Positions 1 to 11,702 of a DNA stretch of 64,000 nt are shown here, piece by piece. Source of the stretch: Cryptomeria japonica (taxonomy: Eukaryota > Streptophyta > Pinopsida > Cupressales > Cupressaceae); the NCBI RefSeq assembly GCF_030272615.1, contig NC_081408.1, forward strand, positions 770,501,336 to 770,565,335. Direction: 5' to 3'. Both the position numbers and the translations under genes were made by a program. Within the stretch, counting starts at the first letter, position 1. The number at the start of each line of letters is the position of its first letter. The notes beneath the pieces are model-generated. The model saw only the letters and a list, made by a program, of their open reading frames with translations. It was not told the origin of the DNA and did no database searches.

Positions 1-524
1 GAAGACTTTCAAGGTTAACTTGTTGAAGACATAAAGCCTTTAATGGTTTTCAAAGACTTTGGGGGTTTGAGAAGTGACTTCCCTTTGTTTAGGGATGTGA
101 CAATATTTAGGAGATGGATTAGGCTAATTTAGAAGTGATTAGAAGAATCTAGAAGGGGGTTAAAGAGGCAAGTGGGAGATGCAAGAGAATGCAAGTGGAT
201 GGAGGGTAATTTTAATTAAAATAAATTGCTTTACTTCAACAAAATAGATGCAAGTGGGGGATTTAAATAAATTAGATTTTTTTATTTGAAGTGAACAATT
301 TAATTAAATGTAAATTTAATTAAAAATAGTAGAAAGAAGATTTAATTAAATAAAGTGATATATTCAATTAAATGATATGAAAGGCCTAAGTGAATTTAAT
401 TAAATAAATTGAATAACTTATTTAATCAAATGGATGAATGTGAATGATTTTATTAAATCAAGGAATGGGTTAAAATGAATATTAAATATTCACTTAGGAA
501 AGTGGTCATTTTTATACGTCTACA
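1..524 (-). repeat. 3' LTR of element A (partial)
   Basis: This sequence matches 22212-22720 almost base for base, including the pairs of TTTAATTAAA-like words and the shared end around TTTATACRTCTACA. On the minus strand the LTR starts TGTAGACGTATAAAAATG. The other end lies before the window, so only U3 sequence is present here. Confidence 0.9.
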
Positions 525-541
525 TTTTGCCCCTCTTTGAA
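525..541 (-). other. Polypurine tract of element A
   Basis: On the minus strand the bases just before the 3' LTR read AAGAGGGGCAAAA. This purine run directly abuts the LTR start TGTAGACG, as expected for the plus-strand primer of reverse transcription. Confidence 0.75.
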
Positions 542-1082
542 GTGATGTGTGTGCACATGTTAATTTAAAGAAAAATTTGTTTGATATGATGTCAAAATTT
601 GATCGGTGTGATGTCGTGTGTCGAGATGTCGATGTTGTGCCCCAGATTTAATAAATGATATTGATACTGCCCCCTCGAGAGATGATTCAAAAAAAGTTTG
701 AAAATTTTGTTGAGTTGATAATCGTTTTAGATTTGATCCAACTCTCGATAAATTGATTCATCTCCCGATAATGATGTTTGCTAGGGTTAAAAGCGAGAGA
801 ACGAGCAAAATACATGCCCCACCTACTAACCCTAATTTACTTTTATCCTATAAAAAGGTAAAAAGTGATTTTATTTGTATCATTTGAACCTTTTGACTTT
901 TGGTGAGAGTGACATTTGGATAGTGACAAGATGTCAGTTCCCTATGCTTCGCACCGATTCGAGCATGTTCTTCAATAACAGAGGCCCTCCATGTATGGTC
1001 CACCTATAAGTTATCCAAATTTTGCCCCATTTGCCATTTGTTTTATCGAATTTGATCACGTTTTTAATTTTTGTGTCAGATT

Positions 1083-1375
1083 TTCATGGTTTAGCGCATC
1101 CAGTCTGTCGCTTAGCGTAGGTTTTGTTAACTAGGGTAGCGTCTAGGATTCGTTGGGTAGTGTATCACAGGTTTAGAGTAGTGCATAGGATAGAATAGCA
1201 CATAGGGCTAATAGGGTAGCGCATAGGGTTCGCAGGGTTGCACGGAGGGTAATTTTGGTAGCACGTAGGGTTAACCTAGAGCATAGGGTAAAGGTTTTAG
1301 CGCATAGCTAAGTTTAGCTACCGCATGGATGGCAGCTTAGCGCATGGGAGGGTTTTCTTAGCGCGTGAGAAGAAA
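1083..1375 (+). repeat. Cluster of TAGCGCATAGG-type short repeats
   Basis: About fourteen imperfect copies of a word near TTAGCGCAT(AGG) occur in about 290 bases, spaced roughly 15-30 bases apart. They include TTTAGCGCATCC, GGTAGCGCATAGG, TTTTAGCGCATAG and CTTAGCGCATGG. The cluster lies in the 3' non-coding part of element A. In the element's RNA (minus strand) it reads ATGCGCTAA, the complement of the clusters in its 5' leader. The remaining sequence from 542 to 1570 shows nothing else recognisable. Confidence 0.8.
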
Positions 1376-1729
1376 AGTAGCTAGAAAGGAGGGGAAAGGT
1401 GGCGTTGTGGGGGAAAAATAGATGAAGGAAGATGATTTGGGGGTGGGTAGGTGTCTGCCAAGTGCTTTGGGATTTAGCCAATTTTGTGCCTGCTGTGATG
1501 ATGTGCGATTCTTGATAGATTGTGAAATTGCTTTTGCTATTGAAGTACTAAGTAGATTGATTGAATGATGATCCTAATTTTTTGTTTGATTTGGATCATT
1601 GATTTTTGACTTGCCATTGAATTTAATGTCCGATATGAGTTCTGATTCATGATTTCCGATATGGATTTTTTGAGTTGTTTGTGTTATGGGTCTTTGATGT
1701 GATTTCTCGATATGGGTCTTTGATTGTTG

Positions 1730-2095
1730 ATATGGATCTTTTGATATGAATTCTTGATATGATGCTTGCGCTATGGGTATTGATGTTTGATATGAAACTT
1801 GATTTGATACTTGCATTGTTTCAAGTTGATTTTGGTTCGGATTTCGATATGGGATTTGATTTTTGATATGGAACTTGATTTGATATTTCATTGTTTCAAG
1901 TTGATTTTGGTTTGATTTTGATATGGGATTTGATTTTTGATATGAAACTTGATTTGATATTTTGTTGTTTTAAGTTAATATTGATGATTGGATATATGAT
2001 ATGGGATTTGGAATTTTGATATGGAACTTGATTTGATATTTTGTTGTTTCAAGTTGATATTGATGATTGGATAGATGTGGGAACTGATATGTGGA
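1730..2095 (+). repeat. Tandem minisatellite, about 67-79 bp unit, four copies
   Basis: Four successive units share GATATGRAACTTGATTTGAT, followed about 10 bases later by TTGTTTCAAGTTGAT. They start near 1798, 1865, 1939 and 2018. Weaker GATATGG words extend leftward to about 1600. The array lies immediately upstream of the antisense PMD gene, where that gene's promoter or leader would be expected. Confidence 0.75.
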
Positions 2096-2101
2096 CATGT
2101 T

Positions 2102-3970
2102 TTGCTATTACAGGAATGACTTGGTGTACTTCAGTCGCTAGAGCGATTTCCTAGACCATGGTCTTTGATTCCTTGGTTGACACAGACAGATAGGGATATC
2201 ATTGAGAGGTGTGGGTTGTCCTCTTTGTTGGACATGCCTAGGTATATCATTAATCAGGGTTTGCTGACAACTTTGGCAGAGAGGTGGCATAGTGACACAA
2301 ACACCTTTCACTTGGCTACTAGTGAGATTACAGTCACTCCAAAGGATTGTTATCGGATTCTATAGAATCCTGTGATTGGAGAACTATATCTTTATGAGTA
2401 GACGGAGGAGGATGGGATAGATGCTCTTCATCGGATATTCCATGATGAGCATATTTGTGGATATGAGATCCCTTGGCAAGAGTTTATAGATTTTGATTAT
2501 GCTCCAATACCTTCTGTACTAGAAGGTTTTGTAGGTGGCTTCTTGTGTCTCGATCGTAGGTCAAAGGGACTGGCAGTGGGAGGGGGATTGGTACTAGAGG
2601 ATATGGTGACATAGGGTCGCACGTTTGCATGGGGGTCCTGCATGTTGTCCCATTTGTACAAAGATCTGCACCAGGTGGTGTATTTAGGGTACAATAGTTT
2701 ATCTGTCGGGGTCACATTATTACAGGTGTGGGCTTGGGAGAACATTCCCGTAAAGAGGCCACTTGTAGACAGGGATAGGCCAGTTGGTCGGGCTTATGCA
2801 TATGGGTACACAGAGATAGTTGTCCAGCATAAGCTGGGCAAGCTAGAGCATTGAAGGAGGGTTCTGGATGACATTGATATGGTCATCTGGAGACCGTATA
2901 TGGATTGCGAGGTGTGGCCAGAGGATGGGCTAGAGATGCCCTATGTATATATGTTGCGATACTTGATAGGGCGGACACCTTTTATCATTGAGAGGTTCTT
3001 GCATAGTAGAGTTCAGCGGCAGTATGGTCGACAATAGGGTATACCGTAGGGAGCATGCTTATATGCTCGTCGGAGGTAGGATGTGCCAGAGTGGGGTCTG
3101 ACTATTGATAGTGCAGCGGCTATGGAGGAGTATATGCATTTGGCTAGACAGATATGAGACTATGGGTTAGGAGTGGTAGATGTTGGGATGATGGAGGAGT
3201 TTGGAGCACTCTTTATGGCCCATGCCATAGCACGGATATCAGATCTAGCGAAGATGATTCTCGCTTTTGATGATGATGAGGATGAGCAGCTAGAGATGGA
3301 CGAGGGATATGGGGATGATGGAGGAGATGACAGGGGAGATGGGAGGGGAGGTGGTAGAGGGAGATGAGGATATAGAAAAGGGGGTGGAGGAGATAGAAGG
3401 AGAATTGGAGGGGGAGAGGGAGGGAGGAGAGGAGATATTGGATTAGTCAGACGATTGGGTGGTGATGGAGGTAGGGGAGGTTTGGTGGTTGGAGCTGGTG
3501 GAGTAGGTGAGGTGATAACAGCTGTGGGTGGGACAGATGAGTTTAGGCAGCCAACTCAGAGGAGGAGATAAGATGTATTACCTCCATTGGTGCTTAGGAC
3601 AAGGACAAGGATGGGTGGTAGCATGACACAGGTACACATTCAGGTTTGGGTACCCACCCACTGAGAGGACAAATAGATTAGGTCCCTATAGATGATAGTG
3701 CAGTAGCTTCAGGTATAGGTACTAGCTCAATAATGCTAGATTATGTAGATTACCACAGAGTGGGATACAGAGAGAGAGCACCAGGGTCGAGCAGAGGAGC
3801 TTGCAGAGAGACTGCAGAGAGTGATAGCTGGTGCCCCGATGGGGGATGCACTGAGGGAGATATGGTATACCACCATGGTGGTTGAGTACTATAGGTAGCT
3901 GTATGAGGATCTAGTTCCCAAAGAGAAGAGGGCTCCTAGTTTTACTGCCAGTCGATCAGCTCAAAGTTAG
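2102..3970 (+). pseudogene. Antisense ORF of element A: plant mobile domain (PMD) protein, decayed
   Basis: Reading frame 2 of the plus strand stays open across about 620 codons apart from roughly a dozen stops, with no frameshift seen. The N-terminal part matches the PMD/aminotransferase-like family: WLTQTDRDIIERCGL, then LAERWHSDTNTFHL. Further on comes LLQVWAWENIPVKRP, the family's most typical motif. After it lie a region around WRPYMDCEVW, an acidic stretch (DDDEDEQLEMDEGYGDDGG), an Arg/Gly-rich RGG-like stretch near 3320-3480, and a C-terminal helix around EELAERLQRVIAGAP. PMD proteins occur both as host genes and inside plant transposons. Here the gene is antisense to gag-pol between pol and the 3' LTR, a placement known in Tat elements. 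I cannot place the start codon. A second copy lies at 36630-39445 in the other Tat fragment. Confidence 0.78.
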
Positions 3971-4855
3971 TTAGGGACAGAGAGTAGAGGTGTTACAGGG
4001 CCTTCTTGCATGATCCACCCGGAGATCCAAAATTTGGGACATCTGCTTCGATACCATCAACCTTAGGAGATAGTCATACATGAGAGACTTGTCTCTATTG
4101 TATTTTGATCATTGTGTTGTATTTTGATAGACATGGCATCCTTTGTATATTTTGACCATTTTTGAGATATATATATATGACACTGATTTTCCAATCCACA
4201 TGTGATGTGCTTATGGATGATGATTGATGCATTGAGATGACGATTCCATGATGATGATTTGATGCTTAGATAAATGCTTTTGATTTGATTATGATGTGAA
4301 TGTATGATTCATCATTTTGATAAGCGAAAATGTGATGATGCATTGCTGTGATTACTTTGATTTATGAGATGTATCTTGAAAATGAGATGTATGATAATGA
4401 TATGCAACTAATGCCAGGTTAAAATGATATGCAACTAAATGCAAATTTACATGATATGCAACTATTTTTAAAATGATATGCAACTAATTGATCATCCTCA
4501 TTCTGTCATTTGTCATTCCTGTGTACTCACATGTTTTTGCTCCGTTTTTGTTCATCATCATTAAGTTGTTGATATGTTGAAAATTTATACAAGCATAATG
4601 GTATGATTGAACCATAACGACCTAAGAAAAATGTACATGGATTTTGATATTGCAAGATGGCACAAGCGTCGAGGTATAATTGAACCAAGACGACCTGAGT
4701 GTTGCTTGCGTAAACAGACAAGATTAAACCCTTTGTATGCGTAAAGTGGAACAATGTCTTCAGTAATATGCTTTGAATCACATCTCAAGACAAGTATTTA
4801 CATAGTACAAGTGATCACCTCACAGACTCTAAAACTAAAAGAATATCAAAGTCTC
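3971..4855. other. 3' non-coding sequence of element A with short tandem repeats
   Basis: No gene is visible here. Between 4385 and 4485 the word ATGATATGCAACTA recurs four times at about 25-35 base spacing. The stretch is also rich in GATGAT words, and its inverse counterpart in the Tat fragment at 35800-36600 is rich in ATCATC. The part near 4600-4720 aligns in reverse with 35990-36060, so this is ordinary Tat 3' sequence. Confidence 0.6.
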
Positions 4856-4998
4856 TATTACTGCGTCATTTATCCTTCATAACAGGAGTAAATCACCCTA
4901 TAAAATTTTATTCGAAGTCCTTGTCTTTCTTAGAATTCCTCAGTTCAAATCCTTAATCCATTTGTAGATTGTCTTTAAATCTGAAATGCCAAGTTTTA

Positions 4999-5375
4999 AT
5001 GATCGGTTTGAACCTTGTGAACTCGTTGAACCATTTTGAAGCAGGTTCATAAGGTTCATTTAGGTTCCGCAGGTTCTTAGGTGTCTAGGAGGTTTTCATA
5101 GGAACATTCACTCAAAGTGTTTTGCAGCGGTTCTTTTACTGGTCGTGTTCGGTAATGTGTTATATCATCTCTCTCCAGGCGTTGAACTCTTTGAACCTAG
5201 TTCAAATGGTTCGAGCATGTTCAACATTTTCAACACGGTTCAAAGGGTCAACAACACTTAACATAGTTAATCCTTTCAGAAGAGAGTTTTCCTGGGCGCG
5301 ATGTATGTCTTGAACTACTTGAACCCCAGTGAAGTCTGTTCAGAATGTTCATGCATGTTCAAATCTGGTGGGTCC
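4999..5375 (+). repeat. TTGAACC / GGTTCAA mixed-orientation repeat block
   Basis: GAACC, GTTCAA, GGTTC and TTGAAC words recur every 10-25 bases in both orientations, so the block can fold on itself. A similar block lies at the corresponding position of the solo LTR at 59128-60870. The sequence from 5376 to 5828 shows no other feature. Confidence 0.7.
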
Positions 5376-5828
5376 CATGAGCTAAAAGATTTGATGGTGC
5401 ACTTATTGCCGAGTATGAGGAAGGGTGAACTATATCTCAGGTGACGTCAATTATTTAAGTTTTCGAGGCAAGTAATCATTTCGGGAATTGGAGGTTACTT
5501 AAAAAATGCCAACATGCATTCAATGCGTGCGTGCGATGTGCAATCCACAAGATCAGCACATTTAAACTAATGATTGGAATTAATGCACTTAATAAGTACA
5601 TATCATTGCTTTTACTATAAGGTATGAAGGGATTAATCCTCTGAAAATTTGTTCTTCATTGCTGCGGAGTCACTTTTCTTGGATAGAAGGTTTGTTTGTT
5701 GGTAGTCATCAGATTGCTCTCAACTGTGAAGGTGAGTTTGTTTCATGTCCTCTCCAGTGATTTTTACCTGTTTTTCCTCTCTCATAATAGAATTTGTTGA
5801 GAAAAATAAGGCTTGTCATTTATGAATT

Positions 5829-8800
5829 ATGAAGTTCACATTGCACCTTTTTGGGAACGTTTTTAGTCTCGCATGCACAGAGCCCATAGTCAGTGATACA
5901 GACTTAAAAGGGGAAAATCTTGAAGTTTTAAAGGAAAGGGTGTTAAAGGGAATTGGTGGTTCCTTTGGTGTGGAAATTCTGAGTAGTGGTCTCATAGAGG
6001 CGACAACCTTCCCCCCAGCTATCCCTTTACCAGAACTAGTTAGAGAATGTATTGCTAAGTACGACCCAGTTTCTGAAACCATCAGGAGAGATAATGGTGA
6101 AACCCTCCTTGCCATTAATCGTGAGGTAATTTCCTCTATTTTCAAACTACCTGATTACCAATTCTCAAACTTTTCTCTCACCCAGTCAATCACTAAGTTC
6201 AACGTAGATAGAACCGGGCACCGGAATAATGTAGCAAAATATTGGTTGAAGGTTCCCCAAAGGGGTGGTTCTAGATTGCCCAAGAATCCCAACAAGAACC
6301 ATATGCTTCCTCACATTCATGATGTCATGTTACTCTTACACTGAGTCAGAGGCTCGATGGAAGCCTATAGTTTTGACGACTGGATTTATTGCTATGTGCA
6401 GTTGGTATTAGAAGGAAAGCAATACCTCGATTGGGCATAGCTGATTGCCGATTCTATGAGGGAGCAGCTGAGTATGGCCAAACAGTTTAAGTAGAATTTC
6501 TTTATGTCCTCATATCTTATATATTGTTTGGCATGCATTAAGGAGATAGTAGGAATACCTAGGCAACTCACTGAGGAAGAGGTCTCTGTATATGATTTTT
6601 ACTCTATGTTACAAAAGGATAATGCCTTGCAAGACTTTAGGAGGGTACATAATGCCTTCCTGGGAGATTTGTGTTACAAATTAAAGAACAAGAAAACTAA
6701 GAGGATGTATGAGGATGCACAGGAATTGGTGAAGAGATTTGGCAGCTTCTTTATCTAGTTCCCTCGCTTTTGCTACATAAGAGTAGGCAGTTTTGAGGAA
6801 GAGCCCTTCAAGCTTCCTCATTTTTGTTCAGATTGTTTTATTTTAGAAGAAATTTGTAGGCAGCTAGCTACCGTGATTAAGAAGGCTCAGCCCAGGGATA
6901 GATGGGAGGATCATTTCCCTATTTAGCTGGGGATTTTATCCTGCAGTTCAATGTCAGATGCTTTGAGCATTGGAGCATACTTGAAAAACTTTAATTTCTC
7001 ACTGTACCATGAAAGAAAAGGCTTTGACAATAAGGGTTTCTCCGAAGTCTTGGTCTAATGTCGTATCTCCCAATTCCACAATTAGAGGACTTCTGGGAGG
7101 ATTGCAGTGATGAACTTGAGGTGTTCAAAAGGGCAAACATGAGAATGATGTTGGAGCAAGTCATTTCACTACAGGTAAAGCTTGACATAAATGGGCTTGA
7201 AGAAGATTATCTAGAACTGTTTGAACCTGGATACTTAGTCCAAGCTGAAACCGAAGTGTCCTATATCAACTGGGATGGGGAAGAAGAGGATGATATACAA
7301 CTAAAAACAAAAAGGGTTTTGGAGAGAACTGCAGAATGGGTTGAAAGGAAGAGAGCAGTGAAATTAGGCACCAAGTCTAAATCTGTGAGAAATAGTGAGG
7401 TCACTCTGCGTTCACCAAAGTGTTTTTCTAATCTTGCTTCTATGCCTATTCATGCAGGTAAGGATAAAAAGCCATCTCACATTAGGCACAAGTCTAATGC
7501 AGCTTTGGACTTCTCTACTCCTCGACATACTAGGTCACGAAGTGCTGCTTAGAGAAGAATGGACCAAAACAAAGATACAGAGGTGAAGGATAAGATTCTT
7601 GATGCTCAGATATTTGAAGTTGAAGATCTTGACAGTGACATCGTCAATACCATGGATTCCCATGTAGTTACCGTAGCCATGCCACCACCCTCCAAAGTGA
7701 TCAGAGGAGCAACCAATTCCAGTGCAACCCCTAAGTGGCTAACCACTTCGGTAAACAAAAAATAGAGTTTCATTCCCATGACCATTCCAAATCAGGACAT
7801 GGTAGTTAAGTACATAGAGAAGGGCCCCAAGCCAAAAAGGCAGTGCAGAAGATTTTGAGGTCACTAAGGTGGAGCTCGGAAACATGAGTAGGGATTTAGA
7901 TAATAATTTCTTCCAGGTATCGGCTAAGAAAATGCTCACCAGGTCGGAGAAAGACAGGCGGGAGAAGAGAGAGCTAAAGCGGCATATAAACATTCTCACT
8001 CAATTCATTGATAGCATTGGTTGCTTCAGAGTGCTTCCCATATCCCACACTACAGAGAACTTTGATCCTACTTCACCAAAAAATAAAAAGCTAATGAGTC
8101 AGGTTCAACGAGCTAAAAGCATTGCAGAGGCTGTGGAGAGATGGATCGAAGGAGTAATTAAAGATGAAGAAAAGTATATCACAAACTCCCAGAAGTTATG
8201 TGATGAGATGCAGAGCCTCATTGCAAAAATTCAAAGCCAAATTTTGCCATGGGAGAAAGAGGAACATAAATGGGAAAATGTCTTGCCTATGTTCACTAAA
8301 ATAGAAGAGTATGGAGCTACCAGATTCCCGATAGAGCATTCAATCAAGTTGGTAACATATGAATGCCAACTCTTCATGTTGAAGAAGACCATAATGTGGT
8401 AGGTGCTCACCTTCAAATCTATGATTTCCGATGCCAAGACTTCTGTGTATGAACTCCAGGACCTCCAATGCAGTTTAGTTAATGACAACAAAGTGGTTAA
8501 TCCTGACCACGATTGGCAATTGGGGATTTGTGGGCTGAACACACAGGATGCGATAAAGGTTTTCAGGCTATACATGGAGAAAATTAAAGCTAAAGGCAAT
8601 TTCACCCCTGAAGATATAACACAAGTCGTCTAGATCGAGTCCATGACGTTTATTGGTAACGATCAGTTACCGAAGCATGCCGAGAAAATGGTGAAGCATA
8701 GATGGAACAAAGAAGCTGCAAAGGCAAAACTCAATGCTATGAAGAATCCAAACCAATCGATAATTCAGGAACTGGAAACTACCCATGATGCCCAGGAAAG

Positions 8801-8834
8801 CGGAGAAGAAGATGACGATGGGAAAGCAACATAA
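5829..8834 (+). pseudogene. Large unknown retroelement-borne gene, about 1000 codons, decayed
   Basis: Coding sequence starts at the ATG at 5829 (MKFTLHLFGNVFSLACTEP) and runs in one frame to about 7040. It shifts frame there, and again near 7850, and ends at 8834. Several in-frame stops occur (near 6342, 6438, 6492 and 6756). The N-terminal 400 residues are globular and probably helical, with LLAINREVISSIFKLPDY and then YVQLVLEGKQYLDW and SYLIYCLACIKEI. The middle (about 7320-7840) is Lys/Arg/Ser-rich. The C-terminal third is strongly helical (MSRDLDNN to PEDITQVV) and ends in an acidic tail. I do not recognise the family and see no RT, integrase, protease or zinc-knuckle motif. The NREVI and YVQLVLEG blocks resemble KITKEVIRRVTRF and YQIIMEDSTYGICEMI in the gene at 27952-31343. 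Confidence 0.7.
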
Positions 8835-9159
8835 CATGTTGATACAGGCTCTGTTTTTATGTTTTTTTCATGCTTGTGCAAATGAATTTGGGACATCTGT
8901 CCCAAATATACTTTGTTGGTTTTCATAATTGATTCAGAGGAGGTCGGGTTTTCAGGGAGACCTCCTCTGTTCTAAAGACTATAAATTAGATTAAGGTAGA
9001 CGAAATAAGGGTTAGATTTTGTTTAGAATTTTGTTAGTTTTTACTTAGTTTCTTTTTGGTTTTAGAAGTTCTGTTTTGTTGAATGAAGTCATCAGACTTT
9101 AAAGATCTGGAATTGAAAAGGGTTTTATACATGTATTGATTATGTCTTTGTCACATAAG

Positions 9160-9190
<31 letters not shown>

Positions 9191-9741
9191 AGGATCATAC
9201 TATTTTTGGGAGAAGGAAAACCTTTGAGTTTTGAATCTGTGTAGTGGTATATCTTTGCATATATTGATCTAATCAAATGACAGTGATTGCCTTTCCAATG
9301 CAGAATATTATTATTTTTCTGGGACTCCTTCCTGTGAGATTTTAAAAGATATGTGCTTGAAAAGAGATTTTGTCTCTCTTATCTGTTGTTTTTATGAACT
9401 GTTAAACTGGTGTTCTGAACTTTGTTTCGGTCACTTCTATTTCTTGTGTTGAAGCATTTAGAAGAATAAATTTTCTCTGAAATATGTGTAAATCATTAGC
9501 CTCTCATCTAATAATGAAGTAGGTAGCCTTATGTGCTTTCAGGTTAAAAGCATACCAATTATAATTTAATTAGATTATTCCCCGAATAACTAATGGAGGG
9601 AGCTGTACCTATCAAAAATTCAGAGGGAAGTAGTATATGTTACACTTACCCAACTGTTTAGCTGAAACTTTTGTATTTAAAGAAGGCGACAAAGTTTAAA
9701 ACTAATTAATTTGAAGAAAGGCAAAAATCCGTTCACTAACA
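8835..9741 (+). other. 3' non-coding part of the 4.9 kb insertion
   Basis: No gene is visible. A TA-rich run at about 9160-9194 (TATATATATATAAATATATA) is either a microsatellite or the promoter TATA region of the LTR. The words GGAGCTGTACC near 9599 and ATCAAAAATTCAGAG near 9609 match the solo LTR at 59128-60870 near its own end. Confidence 0.55.
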
Positions 9742-10333
9742 GTCTCCAATGACTTTCTCTAGCTTGATGCATCGTTGAGAAAATTGAAGAGATCTAATAA
9801 TTCACAAAGTTCAAGTGCAAAAATATTTAAAAACTTCATGCAAGATGTAAACAATTTATAATTCAGAAAGTCATCCATTATGTGTGTTTAATTGGATCAG
9901 TGTTTTTCTTTTTTTGGCTATTTGGAGTATTGGCTTGACAAGATTTGTTTGGCATGCTGCGATTTTTGTTTTGAAGTTAGATGAATGTTGCCCCTATTTC
10001 TAGATACTGATTGATGTGGATATATATAGTAATTACCAAGCCATGGTGGGATATAATGAACTAATATTAAGATAAACAAGGATAGTGACTACGCTAAGTA
10101 TGTCCAGGATAATGTTGTTGATAAATTGTTGGGCGATGGCCATGAGCTTTGACTTTGGCTACACAAGATATGAGTAATGATAGATAGAGGAGTTGTTCCC
10201 TCACAAATAGCACCTATTGTCAGGTTTTCACCATTTGTTTTTATTGCACCTTTTTGTTGTTTTTGATTTTTTTTGTATTTTTTGATTTGATTGATTATTT
10301 TGTGTTTTTTACTTTCTCCATGCATTAGACCAC
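9742..10333 (-). other. 3' untranslated region of element A, distal to integrase
   Basis: No coding sequence is recognised. The block around 10015-10090 (GTGGATATATA through ACCAAGCCATGG) recurs in the Tat fragments near 35470-35520 (inverted) and 39735-39830. This shows it is a conserved 3' segment of the family. Confidence 0.6.
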
Positions 10334-11640
10334 TCAAGTATAGAATTGCTTCAGATGGATGTTGTTGGTTGCTTCATTGAGCATATCTCCCTCTAAAGTT
10401 GTTAGCTGATAAGCGCTTGATCCATAGGCCAAGATGATGACATAGGGACCCAACCGGTTAGGTTCAAACTTACCCTTCTTTTCTTGATCTTGTTGATTTA
10501 TGGGATTTTCTTTGAGTATGAGATCACCAACTTTAAAAATTATAGGGATGACTTTGTGGTTGTAGCTTCTGCACATGTGTTGCTGGTATGCTTTGAGGTG
10601 ATTATAGGCATGTTGTCATTTTTCATCTAGAAGCTCGAGTTCTTGCAGTCTGTTTACCTGATACTCCTCATCTGGAATGAGGCCTTTTAAAGATACTCTG
10701 AGTGATAGAATCTTGACCTCCAGAGGTAAAATTGCTTCTAATCCATACACCAATGAATATGGCATAGCTCCTGTATGTGTCCTGATACTAGTCCTATAGG
10801 CCCAGAGTGCTGGATTGAGTTGTATATGCCAATCCTTTCCAGCATCATTTACTGGTTTCTTTAGGATTTTTAGTATTGTTTTATTTGATACCTCTGCTTG
10901 ACCATTCCCCTGTGGTTAGTAAGGTGTAGAGAAACAATGTTGTATTTTGAATCATTCACATAGTTCTTGCACATCCTAGTTTTTGAAGGGACGCTCGTTA
11001 TCCGTGATGATGGAACTAGGAATGTCGTATCTGCAGATCAAATAATTGAGAATAAAAGAAGCAATTTGTTTTCCAGTTACTATGGTCAATGGGACTGCTT
11101 CAATTCATTTTGTAAAATACTCCATTGCAATGATAATGAACTTGTGTCCATTTTAATATGAAGGATGCATTTTTCCTACTAGATCAAGTCCCCACTGACA
11201 AAAAGGCCAAGATGTTGTAAATGGCTACAATTCCTATGCTGGTGCATGGATAATATTGCCATGAATTTGGCACATAGGACATTTCTTTACAAATTGATAA
11301 GAGTCTTTCTCCATTGTCGGCCAATATTATCCCATTCTCAAAAGTTTTTTAGCAAGAGTAAGACCACTTGAATGTGTGCCACATATACCTTCGTGAAGTT
11401 CATGTAAAGCAAAGTCAGATTCATTACGATCAAGGCAATGAAGAAGAGTACCATCTAGCCCTTGATGGTAAAGAGTATCAATAGTTAGGTTATAGTGGGC
11501 GGCTTGCCGGATAAAGTTGCATTTTTTTATTTTGAGATAGGTCAATGGGTAGGGTATTGGTTTTGAGATACTCATATATTGTTCTGTATAAAGGAGAGTC
11601 TGAACCGGTTAAGGCATAGATAATATGGGATGCGAAATTG
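10334..11640 (-). pseudogene. Integrase of element A
   Basis: Integrase joins the cDNA ends to host DNA. Reading downward, the zinc-binding region comes first (HELHEGICGTHSSGLTLAKK, with the CPMCQIHGN cysteines just after it). Next is the catalytic core with its three acidic residues: GLDLVGK, ITDNERPFKN, and the glutamate in NGQAEVSNKT. A typical ALWAYRTS segment and a C-terminal domain ending GKFEPNRLGPYVI and NNIHLKQFYT follow. Stops and a frame change near 11600 relative to the upstream polyprotein make it non-functional as read. The last codon is at about 10334. Length and domain order are normal for Gypsy integrases. Confidence 0.82.
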
Positions 11641-11702
11641 TCATAGGCTAGGGAAAACAGTTGCTCTACCAGAAACTTATAACGACTCTATTGCTCTGGA
11701 AT

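Larger units (their letters stand above)
4856..9741 (+). mobile_element. 4.9 kb LTR-like insertion carrying a large unknown gene
   Basis: The unit is bounded by the 5-bp duplication GTCTC (4851-4855 and 9742-9746). The empty site can be seen in the related Tat fragment near 35835, where the flanking sequence continues without this unit. It begins TATTACTGCG (the first TG apparently mutated) and ends CACTAACA. No internal repeat that could be a pair of LTRs was found. Landmarks are shared in order with the solo LTR at 59128-60870: a TTGAACC-rich block near the start, an AT-rich TATATATA block, then GGGAGCTGYACC and ATCAAAATTCAGAG, then an end in ACA. The simplest reading is a very long solo LTR with a gene inside U3. 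A non-autonomous element with unrecognised ends is the alternative. Confidence 0.7.

Noticed and set aside
1574-1891. A 105-codon open stretch on the minus strand
   Set aside because: It is the antisense reading of the 67-79 bp minisatellite. The protein is a low-complexity Gln/Asn/Ile repeat with no family resemblance.
9160-9194. Long TA run as an independent transposon or origin
   Set aside because: It is a simple TA microsatellite or LTR promoter region. No other signal supports more.
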